From GCA-2687025 sp964473525 (GTDB taxonomy: Bacteria; Poribacteria; WGA-4E; GCA-2687025), in NCBI GenBank assembly GCA_964473525.1, contig CAYYPK010000017.1, forward strand, positions 78,163 through 142,162: a stretch of 64,000 nucleotides of DNA. Reading direction: 5' to 3'. Below the pieces are notes generated by a model. It was not told where the DNA came from. It did no database searches and saw only the letters and a list, made by a program, of their open reading frames with translations. Shown piece by piece: positions 41,498 to 49,776 of this stretch (position 1 is the stretch's first letter; the number at the start of each line of letters is the position of its first letter). The position numbers and the translations under genes were made by a program.

Positions 41498-44400
41498 GTG
41501 AACGCCACAGACCAGATGAGTACGAGCGAATTCTACGTCGCTGGCGGCACGTTGCGGCCGGACGCGCCGTCCTATGTACGCCGACAAGCTGACGACGATC
41601 TCTACGACGCGCTTTCTCGCGGCGAGTTCTGCTACGTCCTGACGTCTCGGCAGATGGGCAAGTCCTCGCTGATGGCACGCGCGGCGCAACGACTGCGTGG
41701 AGAAGGGGCGACCGCTATCCTGCTCGACCTGACGGCGATCGGGCAGAACGTCACGGTGGAACAGTGGTACGACGGGCTTCTCGCTCGCGTCGGCGAGCAA
41801 CTAGACCTCGAGGACGACCTGGAGGCGTTCTGGGACGAGAACGCCGGTCTCCCACCCGTGCAGCGATGGATGACCGCCCTACGGCGCGTCGTCCTCCCAG
41901 CACGCGATGGACAGGTGGTCGTGTTTGTCGACGAGATCGACGTTGTGCAGAGCCTGCCCTTCTCGACGGGGGAGTTCTTCGCTGCCATACGGGAAGCCTA
42001 CACACGCCGCTCTGAGGACGACGAACTACAACGCGTATCATTCTGCCTTATCGGCGTCGCCACGCCGTCCGACCTGATCGAAGATCCCCTCACGACGCCC
42101 TTTAACATCGGCAAGCGTGTCGACCTGACAGACTTTGGCGCGGCCGAGGTGTCGCCGCTGGCGGAGGGCTTGGGACGAGGCGACGCGTCTCCCAGACTGG
42201 TACAGCGGGCGCTGCACTGGACCGGCGGGCATCCGTACCTGACCCAGCGACTGTGTCGCGCCATCGCAGAGGATCCGTCCGTCGTGTCCAACGCGGATGT
42301 CGACCGACTGTGCGAAGGTCTGTTCTTCTCGGAGCGCGCGCAGGCGCAGGACGACAACCTACAGTTCGTGCGCAACCAGATGCTCCGCCGAGACACGGAC
42401 CACGCCGCGCTGCTGACGATGTATGGTCAGGTGCTTCGTGGCAAGCCGGTGCTGCCTGACGAGACGAACCCGGTCGTGAACATCCTCCGGTTGGCTGGGA
42501 TCGCCGGTGTAGAGCAGGGCTGCCTGCGCGTGCGCAACCGCATCTATGAGCGCGTGTTCGACGCCGCGTGGGTGCGGGAGAACATGCCCGGCGCGGAACT
42601 GCAGAGGCAACGAGCCGCGTTCCGTCGAGGCGTGATGCGGTCGGTAGGCGTGGCAGCGATAGTCGTCGCGGTGATCGGCGCGCTGGCGGCCATCGCTGTG
42701 CGGCAGAAACGCGCTGCGAACCGATCGGTAGCCAGAGCAGAACTGGAACACGGCGTCCGGCTGCTCGAAGAGGGCTCGCACCGCGGCTTGCTTCACGTTG
42801 TCGCGGCGCGACAGACCCCGAACGTGACACCGGAGTTCCAGGAGTCTGCTGGCAGGATATGGGCGGGATGGCACGCGCAACTCGCGGGTCGGTTACAGAA
42901 TGTCGTGGACCTTCCCGCCGACACGACACCTATCCTGTTCACGCCATACGGACAGCGTCTGGTTGCCCTTGAGCGCGCCACGAACGCGCTGCGCCTGTTC
43001 GACCCAGCAACGGGCGTCGCGGTTGGCTCGCGAATTCAAGCGGCCCCTGCATCGTGGCAATTCTGGACCACTGGGTTCAGGACCGGTGGCGACCTCCTTG
43101 CCGTGCCGACAGACAGCAGCATGGTTGTGTTGGTCGATGCCACTTCGGGCTCGGTGCTCGGGCCGCCGATCCGTGAGGGAGACGACGCCGACCCCATCAT
43201 GGGGGTCACGGTGAGTCGCTCCGGGGGCCTCCTCGCTGTCGGCCTGTGGAGCGGCAGCGTCAGCGTCTGGGATGTCAAGACGCGACAGCAGGTGCGCCGG
43301 TTCAAGGACCACTCTGTACCGGTCTCTGTACTGGCGTTTAGTCGCGACGAGAAGCTGCTCGCGATGGGATCGCAGGACTTTACGGCCAACGTCAGGGACA
43401 TAGACACAGGCGATCAGTCGTACCAGCCCGTTGCCGAGACGCGCGGGTGGGTCGTCAACGGGCAGTTCGCCAACGACGGCATACACCTCATGACGACGTC
43501 CACTAGCACCTGGCATCTCTGGCACTTGCCGACAGGCCAGGCCAAGTCACACATCGTGTCGCCGGGACGCATAGCGAGGTTCGCCGTCAGTCCCGAGGAT
43601 ACGCTGCTTGCAACGGCGGCCGTCACGGGCGTCGCGCAGTTGTGGGACCTGCGGCAGATAGACGCTGACGGCCAGCCGGCGACGCGCGGGCCGCAGTTCT
43701 ACCATCCTAACCCGCTATCCGCTGTCGCCTTCAGCGCCGACGGTGGGGATCTCTACACGGCCACGGTCGCAGGCAGGATTCGTAGGTGGCGCGCCCATGC
43801 CGACCCTGCGTATCTGCGCCGCGTTGTCGAGAGATGGCCCACGGGGCCATCGATGGCATTCACCCCGGACGGGAGACGGCTGGCGATAGGCGCGTCCTCG
43901 GACTACTCAGGAGGGAGCTCGGCCTTTCCCGTGCAGATCTGGGACACGGAGGCGTGGGAGCAAACGGGCCAAGTGACACCATCTGGCTTGGACGTGCGGC
44001 AGATAGCTTTCAGCCCCAACGGTGACCTGCTCGCGGTTGGCGGAGTCCATCTGGTCGAAGGCGTCTCCGCCATTCAGATGTGGGATGCTAAGACACTGGC
44101 GCCAACCGGACCAATCATCCGGCTGAATCCCGACGGAGGGCCAGGCATGCTCTGGCGACTTCAGTTCAGTCGGGACGGCCGGCATGTGATAACGACCAAC
44201 TACGCGTTGGGACCAGCAGTCGTAACTAATGTAGCCACCCGTGAGCAGCGGCTTCTGGCGCTGCCGATGAGCGAAGACGCCCTGGCGCTCGCCGTGAACC
44301 CGGTAACGGGCGAGATTCTGACGAGCTCTGGGAACGGCGCCTTGCGACAGTGGGACGTTGATGGGCGACGCCTTAGAGACCCGTTGTGGCTGGGTGACCT

Positions 44401-44905
44401 GGTGGTAGGCGCGGAGTTTAGCCCTGACGGTCGACAGTTCGTCACGGGTCGTGACAACCTGACTACACAGGTCTGGGACGCGGCGAGTCACAACGCTGTG
44501 GGCTTGCCCCTTCGGACCGCCGACGCGGCTTGGTATACGGCTTATAGCCCGGATGGGCAGGTCATCGCCACGCTGCTCCTAGATGGCACGATACGTCTAT
44601 GGGACGTCGATTCTGGCTTGCTTACCGCCCCACCGCTTCCGGCGGCGGCCATAGAGGATTTCGCGTGGAGCCTGCGGTTCGCCCCGAACGGGAAGTACCT
44701 CGTTGGCGGTCGTCCCATCTCTGTCTGGCCGATCCCCCAGCCAGAGTCTGACGCCGATGTGATGGCCCAGAAGACACTGGTCGACCTGGGCATGCGGCTC
44801 GATGGGGACGGCCGAGAAGTGGCGCTGTCCGGCGTGGAGTGGGGTCGGCTGAAGGACGAATTGGCCGGACACCGTGATCCCCGAGATCGTGCGGCGGCTC
44901 CTTGA
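41498..44905 (+). CDS. AAA-like ATPase-TM-WD40 protein (STAND-like), copy 1
   Basis: A 1135-residue protein with a P-loop ATPase N-terminal half: TSRQMGKSS (Walker A, 49-57), 'VVVFVDEID' (Walker B, 140-148), and 'FCLIGVATPSDLI' as a sensor-like strand. The opening 'EFYVAGGTLRPDAPSYVRR' is typical of the AAA_35-type group. A membrane segment (about 384-403, 'VGVAAIVVAVIGALAAIAV') separates it from a C-terminal region of about a dozen degenerate WD40 units ('SGSVSVWDVKTRQQVRRF', 'DGTIRLWDVDSGLL'). The layout of ATPase plus sensor repeats resembles STAND switches, but no separate effector domain is visible. The start is a GTG with GGGAG five bases upstream. A full paralog lies at 53072-56356. 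Confidence 0.87.
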   Translation: MNATDQMSTSEFYVAGGTLRPDAPSYVRRQADDDLYDALSRGEFCYVLTSRQMGKSSLMARAAQRLRGEGATAILLDLTAIGQNVTVEQWYDGLLARVGEQLDLEDDLEAFWDENAGLPPVQRWMTALRRVVLPARDGQVVVFVDEIDVVQSLPFSTGEFFAAIREAYTRRSEDDELQRVSFCLIGVATPSDLIEDPLTTPFNIGKRVDLTDFGAAEVSPLAEGLGRGDASPRLVQRALHWTGGHPYLTQRLCRAIAEDPSVVSNADVDRLCEGLFFSERAQAQDDNLQFVRNQMLRRDTDHAALLTMYGQVLRGKPVLPDETNPVVNILRLAGIAGVEQGCLRVRNRIYERVFDAAWVRENMPGAELQRQRAAFRRGVMRSVGVAAIVVAVIGALAAIAVRQKRAANRSVARAELEHGVRLLEEGSHRGLLHVVAARQTPNVTPEFQESAGRIWAGWHAQLAGRLQNVVDLPADTTPILFTPYGQRLVALERATNALRLFDPATGVAVGSRIQAAPASWQFWTTGFRTGGDLLAVPTDSSMVVLVDATSGSVLGPPIREGDDADPIMGVTVSRSGGLLAVGLWSGSVSVWDVKTRQQVRRFKDHSVPVSVLAFSRDEKLLAMGSQDFTANVRDIDTGDQSYQPVAETRGWVVNGQFANDGIHLMTTSTSTWHLWHLPTGQAKSHIVSPGRIARFAVSPEDTLLATAAVTGVAQLWDLRQIDADGQPATRGPQFYHPNPLSAVAFSADGGDLYTATVAGRIRRWRAHADPAYLRRVVERWPTGPSMAFTPDGRRLAIGASSDYSGGSSAFPVQIWDTEAWEQTGQVTPSGLDVRQIAFSPNGDLLAVGGVHLVEGVSAIQMWDAKTLAPTGPIIRLNPDGGPGMLWRLQFSRDGRHVITTNYALGPAVVTNVATREQRLLALPMSEDALALAVNPVTGEILTSSGNGALRQWDVDGRRLRDPLWLGDLVVGAEFSPDGRQFVTGRDNLTTQVWDAASHNAVGLPLRTADAAWYTAYSPDGQVIATLLLDGTIRLWDVDSGLLTAPPLPAAAIEDFAWSLRFAPNGKYLVGGRPISVWPIPQPESDADVMAQKTLVDLGMRLDGDGREVALSGVEWGRLKDELAGHRDPRDRAAAP

Positions 44906-44969
44906 GTCCCCGTCGGATCGGGTAGGGGCACGCGAGCCTGCCGCCCTCAGGAATTGGACTGTAGGCAGC

Positions 44970-45398
44970 CTACCTCGCGCCCGTCGACCCGAACCCACCC
45001 TCACCCCGCTCCGTGTCGTCGAGCGCGTCGACCACCACGACTTCCGGCGACGCGTGCGCCATCACGATCATCTGCGCGATCCGCGTCGCGGACTCGATCT
45101 CGCGCGCTTCTGACGACGCGTTCGTGAGCACGACCTTCACGTCGCCGCGATAGTCCGAGTCAATGACGCCCGCGCTCGTGCGCAGTCCCTTCAGCGCAAG
45201 AGAACTGCGGTCTCTGACGAGCCCGAAGTGACCAGCGGGTATCTCCACGGCAACGCCCGTAGACACGAGGGTCGTCTCGCCAGGCTGCAAGACCAGCGGC
45301 GCGTCGAGGTCGCAGTAGAGGTCGAGACCGGCGGCGGCGGCGCTGCCGCGCGTTGGCGGCTTCGCGGAGGCGGTGAGCAGTCGGACACGAAGTTGCAT
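44970..45398 (-). CDS. dut: dUTP diphosphatase
   Basis: A 142-residue trimeric dUTPase that removes dUTP and supplies dUMP for thymidylate. All five motifs are visible: AAGLDLYCD (22-30), RDRSSLALKGL (62-72), GVIDSDYRG (77-85), RIAQMIV (106-112) and the C-terminal P-loop-like RGEGGFGSTG (131-140). The ATG at 45398 gives the normal family length; a frame extended to 45446 overlaps the promoter region of the divergent nucleoside hydrolase gene. It converges with the AAA/WD40 gene; a weak hairpin (GTAGG..CCTAC) lies in the 64-base gap. Confidence 0.95.
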   Translation of the reverse strand: MQLRVRLLTASAKPPTRGSAAAAGLDLYCDLDAPLVLQPGETTLVSTGVAVEIPAGHFGLVRDRSSLALKGLRTSAGVIDSDYRGDVKVVLTNASSEAREIESATRIAQMIVMAHASPEVVVVDALDDTERGEGGFGSTGAR

Positions 45399-45463
45399 GG
45401 CGTCTCGTTCAATGCTAGGAACGGGGGTGTGTTGGCGGGTTGGCATCGTAAAGGAGAAGCGTC

Positions 45464-46366
45464 GTGAGCGACAAGATTTCCGTAATCCTGGACACCGACA
45501 TCGGCTCGGATATCGACGATGCCGTGTGCCTAGCCTATCTCCTGCGACAGGAACGCTGCGACCTGCTCGGCGTCACGACCGCCACGGGCGACACCAGGCA
45601 ACGCGCGTCGTTAGCCGCGCTTGTGTGCCAAGCCGCTGGACGCTCGGACATACCGGTCCATCAGGGGTCGCCTGGGCCGCTGCTTAACGGCCCTGGACAA
45701 CCGAACGTCCCGCAATACGAAGCCATCAAAGATCGCGACCACCGCACGGACTTCGAGCCGTATTCCGCTACCTCGTACCTGCAACGCACGATCCGCGAGC
45801 GACCGGGCGAGATCACCCTACTCGCCATCGGACCCATGACGAACCTGGGACTGCTGTTCTCCCTCGATCCGGAGATACCCAGCCTGCGCAAGGAACTGGT
45901 CCTCATGTGCGGCGTGTTCACGTCGGGCAATGGACACGGCCCAGGCGCGCGCGAGTGGAACGCCATGAGCGATCCGACCGCGACGGCGATCACCTACGCC
46001 GCGCGGCCCCCGCGGTTCACGTCCATCGGCCTGGAAGTCACGACGAAGTGTAACCTCGGCGCCGACGAGTGCCGCGAACGGTTCCGCAAGGCAGGCGGCC
46101 CACTGGAGATCGTGGCGGACATGGCGGAGGTGTGGTTCCGAGGCAGGAAGGCGATCACGTTCCACGACCCGCTGGCTTCGGCGGTCATATTCGAGCCGTC
46201 GCTCTGCGAATACGCCGAAGGCGAAGTCACGGTGCATCCGTCCGGCCACGGCATCGCGGGACTCACGGCGTTCAACGGACGCGCCGAGCAGAAGCCGCAC
46301 CGCATCGCCACGCAGGTCGATTCGGACGCCTTCTTCGCGCACTACTTCGATGTCGTGGGCGGCTAG
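45464..46366 (+). CDS. Nucleoside hydrolase family protein
   Basis: A 300-residue enzyme of the inosine/uridine-preferring family, cleaving the N-glycosidic bond of ribonucleosides. The N-terminal calcium-binding motif is LDTDIGSDIDDA (D10, D12, D16, D18, D19), a variant of D-T-D-x-G-x-D-D. Also seen are 'ITLLAIGPMTNLG' and 'HDPLASAVIFEP', the latter with the conserved catalytic-site His-Asp. The GTG start has AGGAGA upstream. It is divergent from dut, with 65 bases between starts, so the two nucleotide-metabolism genes share an upstream region. A palindromic repeat follows its stop. Confidence 0.9.
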   Translation: MSDKISVILDTDIGSDIDDAVCLAYLLRQERCDLLGVTTATGDTRQRASLAALVCQAAGRSDIPVHQGSPGPLLNGPGQPNVPQYEAIKDRDHRTDFEPYSATSYLQRTIRERPGEITLLAIGPMTNLGLLFSLDPEIPSLRKELVLMCGVFTSGNGHGPGAREWNAMSDPTATAITYAARPPRFTSIGLEVTTKCNLGADECRERFRKAGGPLEIVADMAEVWFRGRKAITFHDPLASAVIFEPSLCEYAEGEVTVHPSGHGIAGLTAFNGRAEQKPHRIATQVDSDAFFAHYFDVVGG

Positions 46367-46389
46367 ACAGTCTGTGGGCCGCTCCCCGA

Positions 46390-46425
46390 CCCCATCCTAA
46401 CCTTCCCCTGCTAGGGGAAGGAACC
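46390..46425 (-). repeat. Palindromic interspersed repeat, copy E (inverted orientation)
   Basis: Read on the minus strand it is CCTTCCCCTAGCAGGGGAAGG followed by TTAGGATGGGG, the same hairpin and tail as copies A-D but in the opposite orientation. It lies just beyond the nucleoside hydrolase stop and before radC. Confidence 0.8.
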
Positions 46426-46475
46426 TATCAGGCACGCAGCCTGCTGAAGGCAGGGCGCGTCGAAGGAGACGACGC

Positions 46476-47138
46476 TTGGCCGACCATCCTGATGCCCGCC
46501 CGCGTGAGCGCATCCTGAGACAGGGCGTGAAGGCGGCCAGCGTCAGTGAACTCATCGCCGCCATCCTCGGCCCCAAGGCGGAGAAGCTCGAGCTAGCCGA
46601 CCGACTGCTGCGACGCTTCGACGGCAACCTCGTGCGCATGGCGGACGAAACGCCGCAGTCGCTCGCGCGGACCATTGACATGGGTCCGGGAGATGGCGCG
46701 CAGCTCGCCGCCGTGTTCGAGCTGGGACGTCGTTGGGCGCAGTTCCTACCCGCCTCGAACCCCGTGATCCAGACGGCGGCGGATGTCGCAAGCTTCCTGA
46801 TGCCGCATCTGAGAGGCGAAAGCCAGGAGGTGCTGTACGTCCTCTGCCTGAACGCGAAGAACGTCATCACGAACCATCAGCCGCTGTTTGTAGGCACCCT
46901 CAACGCCAGCCTGATTCATCCTCGCGAGGTGTTTCGGTTCGCCGTCGAGAACGCGGCGGCTAGCGTCGTGCTGGCGCACAATCACCCGTCGGGCGATCCC
47001 ACGCCCAGCGATGAGGACGTTACGATCACGCGCCGGCTGGTCGAGGCGGGAAGGGCGTTGGAGATACCCGTCCTGGACCACGTCATCCTGGGAGAGAACG
47101 TGTTCCACAGCCTGAAGGAGAGTGGCGCGATCCCGTAG
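46476..47138 (+). CDS. radC: RadC family JAB/MPN metalloprotein, TTG start
   Basis: A 220-residue RadC protein. An N-terminal helix-hairpin-helix-like region precedes the JAMM domain, whose zinc motif is complete: H168-x-H170-x10-D181 in AHNHPSGDPTPSDED. 'VLYVLCLNAKNVI' and 'HPREVFRFAVENAAAS' are family-typical. The cellular role is unsettled; despite the name, DNA-repair activity is doubtful. The TTG at 46476 is chosen because GGAG lies seven bases upstream and the reading begins at the homologous N-terminus. It converges with the rimK-like gene, with only one base between the stops. Confidence 0.93.
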   Translation: MADHPDARPRERILRQGVKAASVSELIAAILGPKAEKLELADRLLRRFDGNLVRMADETPQSLARTIDMGPGDGAQLAAVFELGRRWAQFLPASNPVIQTAADVASFLMPHLRGESQEVLYVLCLNAKNVITNHQPLFVGTLNASLIHPREVFRFAVENAAASVVLAHNHPSGDPTPSDEDVTITRRLVEAGRALEIPVLDHVILGENVFHSLKESGAIP

Positions 47139-47139
47139 C

Positions 47140-48021
47140 CTACGCGCCGGATGCGACTTCCATCGCGTGCTTGATCATGATGCGCGCGACATCGCGTCGG
47201 GTTGCCTCCTCGAACCCCTCGAACCCAGGCGATGGGTTCACTTCCAGCACGACGAGATCGTCTCCCAGGCGCAGCATGTCAACGCCGGCTATGCCCAAGC
47301 CTACGGCGGCAGCGGCTCGCACGGACAGGTCGACCATCTCCTCGGAGGCGCGTATCGCCCGCGCATGGCCGCCACGGTGCAGGTTCGCTCGGAAGTCGCC
47401 CTCCGCCGCGACGCGCTCCATCGCCCCGATGACCTTCCCGCCGACGACGAGGACGCGTATATCGCGGCCGGACGCCTCCGGCGAGAACTCCTGCGCGATG
47501 AAGTTCTTGCTCATGCCCCAGAACGCCAGCAGCGCGGACTTCATCGTCAGCGGCGTCTCGAAGAGCATGATCCCGCTGCCCTGGGTGCCCTCGAAGGGCT
47601 TCGTGATAAGCGGATAGCCGCCCACGCGCTTGACGCCCCGGTCTAGGTCGCCCGGCGCGCCGGCCAGGAACGTCGCCGGAACCGGCAGACCGTGTTCCGC
47701 CAGCGCGCGCAGACTGCGCCACTTGTGGCGCGCGGTCTCGATGGCCGTGGCGCTGTTCACGGACGGGACGCCGACGTGCTCGAAGTGCGAGACCACCTCC
47801 AGGCCGTATTCCGCCGTCGCGGTTCCCAGCCGCGGGATGACGACGTCCAGGCCGTCGACCGAACGTTCGTTGTGCGTGATCGTCGGTGCGCCAGCAGCGA
47901 TGTACATCGTGCAGTCCCACGGGTCCATCAGGGTGACCCGGTGGCCGAGTTCGTTCGCCGCCTTCACGAGGCGGACGGTGGAGTAGTTCTTCTTGCCCCG
48001 CGAGATAACACCGATGCGCAT
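47140..48021 (-). CDS. RimK-like ATP-grasp ligase
   Basis: A 293-residue ATP-grasp enzyme of the RimK alpha-L-glutamate ligase group. RimK adds glutamates to ribosomal protein S6, and relatives build gamma-Glu or cofactor tails. Signatures: MRIGVISRGKKNYST at the start, 'GGYPLITKPFEGTQGSGI' as the ATP-binding loop (~133-150), 'RDIRVLVVGGKVIGAMER', and 'DLVVLEVNPSPGFEG' with metal-binding Glu and Asn. The family assignment is firm; the substrate is not. The ATG at 48021 has only a weak ribosome site. Confidence 0.88.
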   Translation of the reverse strand: MRIGVISRGKKNYSTVRLVKAANELGHRVTLMDPWDCTMYIAAGAPTITHNERSVDGLDVVIPRLGTATAEYGLEVVSHFEHVGVPSVNSATAIETARHKWRSLRALAEHGLPVPATFLAGAPGDLDRGVKRVGGYPLITKPFEGTQGSGIMLFETPLTMKSALLAFWGMSKNFIAQEFSPEASGRDIRVLVVGGKVIGAMERVAAEGDFRANLHRGGHARAIRASEEMVDLSVRAAAAVGLGIAGVDMLRLGDDLVVLEVNPSPGFEGFEEATRRDVARIMIKHAMEVASGA

Positions 48022-48176
48022 GGGTGCGGTGGATCCTACAGATGGTCAATCGGCGGAGGAGCGCTGCTGGGTCGGCGCGCTGGGAAGAGCAATGGACTGG
48101 TGAAGTATAGCCCGGCTGAGGGCGAAGCGGAGGCGAGCGGCGTGCAATTGGGGAGTGGGCGGGTCACGGTCAGGGC

Positions 48177-48203
48177 GCCCGGCGGCAGCGGCTGCCGCCG
48201 GGC
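48177..48203 (-). terminator. Hairpin terminator after the small exported protein gene
   Basis: Perfect 12-bp stem GCCCGGCGGCAG/CTGCCGCCGGGC with a 3-base loop, 27 bases beyond the minus-strand stop at 48230. The rest of 48022-48229 shows no gene. Confidence 0.7.
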
Positions 48204-48229
48204 TGCGTAATGCGTCGGTCACGCGCGGT

Positions 48230-48685
48230 CTACCACAGCGAGTGCTTGATGGGAGCAGCAGGCACCACCGTCGCGCCTGTCGCGGCTATCCATGCCATGA
48301 AAGCGTCGTAATCGTCCCAGGACTCCGGGGCCTGAGCGAAGTGATCCGCTACTCCAGCGGGCGACTCGTACACTTCGTTAAGGATGAAGATCGTGTTCCC
48401 GGTCGGCTCGGACTCGGGATCCAACGGGTTGGACAGCTCAGGAGCCATGGACACGTTGTAGCGCAGCAGCGCCTTGTCGCCCTCCTGATGGTGCGTGGAC
48501 TTCATCCACGGAGCGTGCGACGTGAACAGTCGCTTGCCCTCGACCGTCTGCTCCTCGTTCGCCACGGCGACGATGATGAGCTGAATCTTGCCCTCTTGAC
48601 CGCTCCCGTGATGCTCGGCCACGATCGTGAACGCGATGGTCAATGCAGCGACGGTCGCCACCGCCCATGTCAGTGTCTTTCTCAC
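48230..48685 (-). CDS. Small exported or membrane-anchored protein, ABM-like domain
   Basis: Read from the GTG at 48685 (151 residues), with AAGGAG about 10 bases upstream. A single hydrophobic segment ('WAVATVAALTIAFTIV') makes a signal peptide or anchor. The remaining ~120 residues resemble an antibiotic-biosynthesis-monooxygenase-like dimeric alpha/beta barrel: 'GKIQLIIVAVANEEQTVEG' as first strand and 'IFILNEVYESPAGVADHFA' as the conserved E-x-Y-x-S...H segment. I cannot assign an activity. It is a stand-alone gene with its own terminator. Confidence 0.6.
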   Translation of the reverse strand: MRKTLTWAVATVAALTIAFTIVAEHHGSGQEGKIQLIIVAVANEEQTVEGKRLFTSHAPWMKSTHHQEGDKALLRYNVSMAPELSNPLDPESEPTGNTIFILNEVYESPAGVADHFAQAPESWDDYDAFMAWIAATGATVVPAAPIKHSLW

Positions 48686-48865
48686 GCGGTCGTATCTCCT
48701 TGATGTGCTGTCGGCCACCTCCTCGTAGCCAGACTCCCTTCGTATAGCACACTGTGTGGGGCGGGCGCCACATCGCCAGGCGCGAGAGTCCGGCGTGTCG
48801 CGGTCAGCTCTTTATGGCGTCCAGCGACGTTGCCCTCCGTGAGATCGCCGGGCTCGTGGTCGCCA

Positions 48866-49768
48866 TCACTCGGGCCCGAACGGGTACCCCTGCACGTCGT
48901 CGGCGACCGCTTCCAGAAGCGTGTTGATTTCCTGAATATCCGCCTCGTCCAGTTCCGCGGAAGGCGCGCGCTCCGTCATGGAGCTGATGACACCGCGCCG
49001 CCGCAGGATGTATCGGATCAGCGCGTGGTTCTCGAGGTTGATGAGGGGCAGCAGACGGCGGTGCAACTCGCGCGCGCCTGCCTCGTCGCCGGACGCCCAT
49101 CGCTCCATGATGGTCGTGAGGATGTCACCGAACTCGCACGCGGGCATGCAGCCGTCGGCGCCCTGGCGTATCTCGGCGGGTAGGAACTTCCCGCCAGCGC
49201 CGCCGAAGATGGTCTTCACGCTGTCGCCGACGCAGCGATGCACCTCGCCGATGTGGCGCGGACCAGGCTGCCGCTCCTCCTTCACGTACTCGATCTGTGG
49301 CACTTCATCGACGAGCGTAGCGATCTGCTCGCCTGTGAGGGGCGCGTACCCGCCCGCGTTCTGAATCATGATGGGTCCGTCGAACGCGTCGCCCAGGCGG
49401 CGGAACATGTCCATCGCCACAGCCGCGTTCGTGCGCGCTGGGGCCATCGCGATGACGGAGTCCGCGCCCGCCCGCTGTCCCGCCCGGGCGTACTCCAGCG
49501 TCTGTGGTACCGATATGCCCGAGCACCCGTAGACGACCGGTAGACGCCCGTCGACCTCGGACAGCACTACGTCCAGATTGCGGATGCGTTCCTCTTCGCC
49601 AAGGAAGAAGAACTCCCCGACCATCACGGGCCATACGATCCCCTGCTGTCCGGTCTCACAGCAGAAGCGCGCCGTCGCCCGCAGGTCGCCCGCGTCGATC
49701 TCTAGGTCTGGGTGGTACGTCGTCGGCAGCAGGCCGAAGACTCCGCGCAACACGGCGTTCTGTTCCAC
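48866..49768 (-). CDS. Dihydrodipicolinate synthase/N-acetylneuraminate lyase family aldolase
   Basis: A 300-residue class I aldolase of the DapA family that forms a Schiff base with a keto acid. The lysine is in IEYVKEER (K163). 'VYGCSGISVPQTLEYARAG' and 'AGADSVIAMAPA' are typical barrel strands. The usual Y-N-x-P motif is replaced by MIQNAGGYAPL, so it is probably not the lysine-pathway enzyme but one for another keto acid or keto-sugar acid. The GTG start has GGAGA close upstream, and that ribosome site overlaps the stop of the malic enzyme gene, indicating coupling. Confidence 0.85.
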   Translation of the reverse strand: MEQNAVLRGVFGLLPTTYHPDLEIDAGDLRATARFCCETGQQGIVWPVMVGEFFFLGEEERIRNLDVVLSEVDGRLPVVYGCSGISVPQTLEYARAGQRAGADSVIAMAPARTNAAVAMDMFRRLGDAFDGPIMIQNAGGYAPLTGEQIATLVDEVPQIEYVKEERQPGPRHIGEVHRCVGDSVKTIFGGAGGKFLPAEIRQGADGCMPACEFGDILTTIMERWASGDEAGARELHRRLLPLINLENHALIRYILRRRGVISSMTERAPSAELDEADIQEINTLLEAVADDVQGYPFGPE

Positions 49769-49776
49769 GCGTTCTC

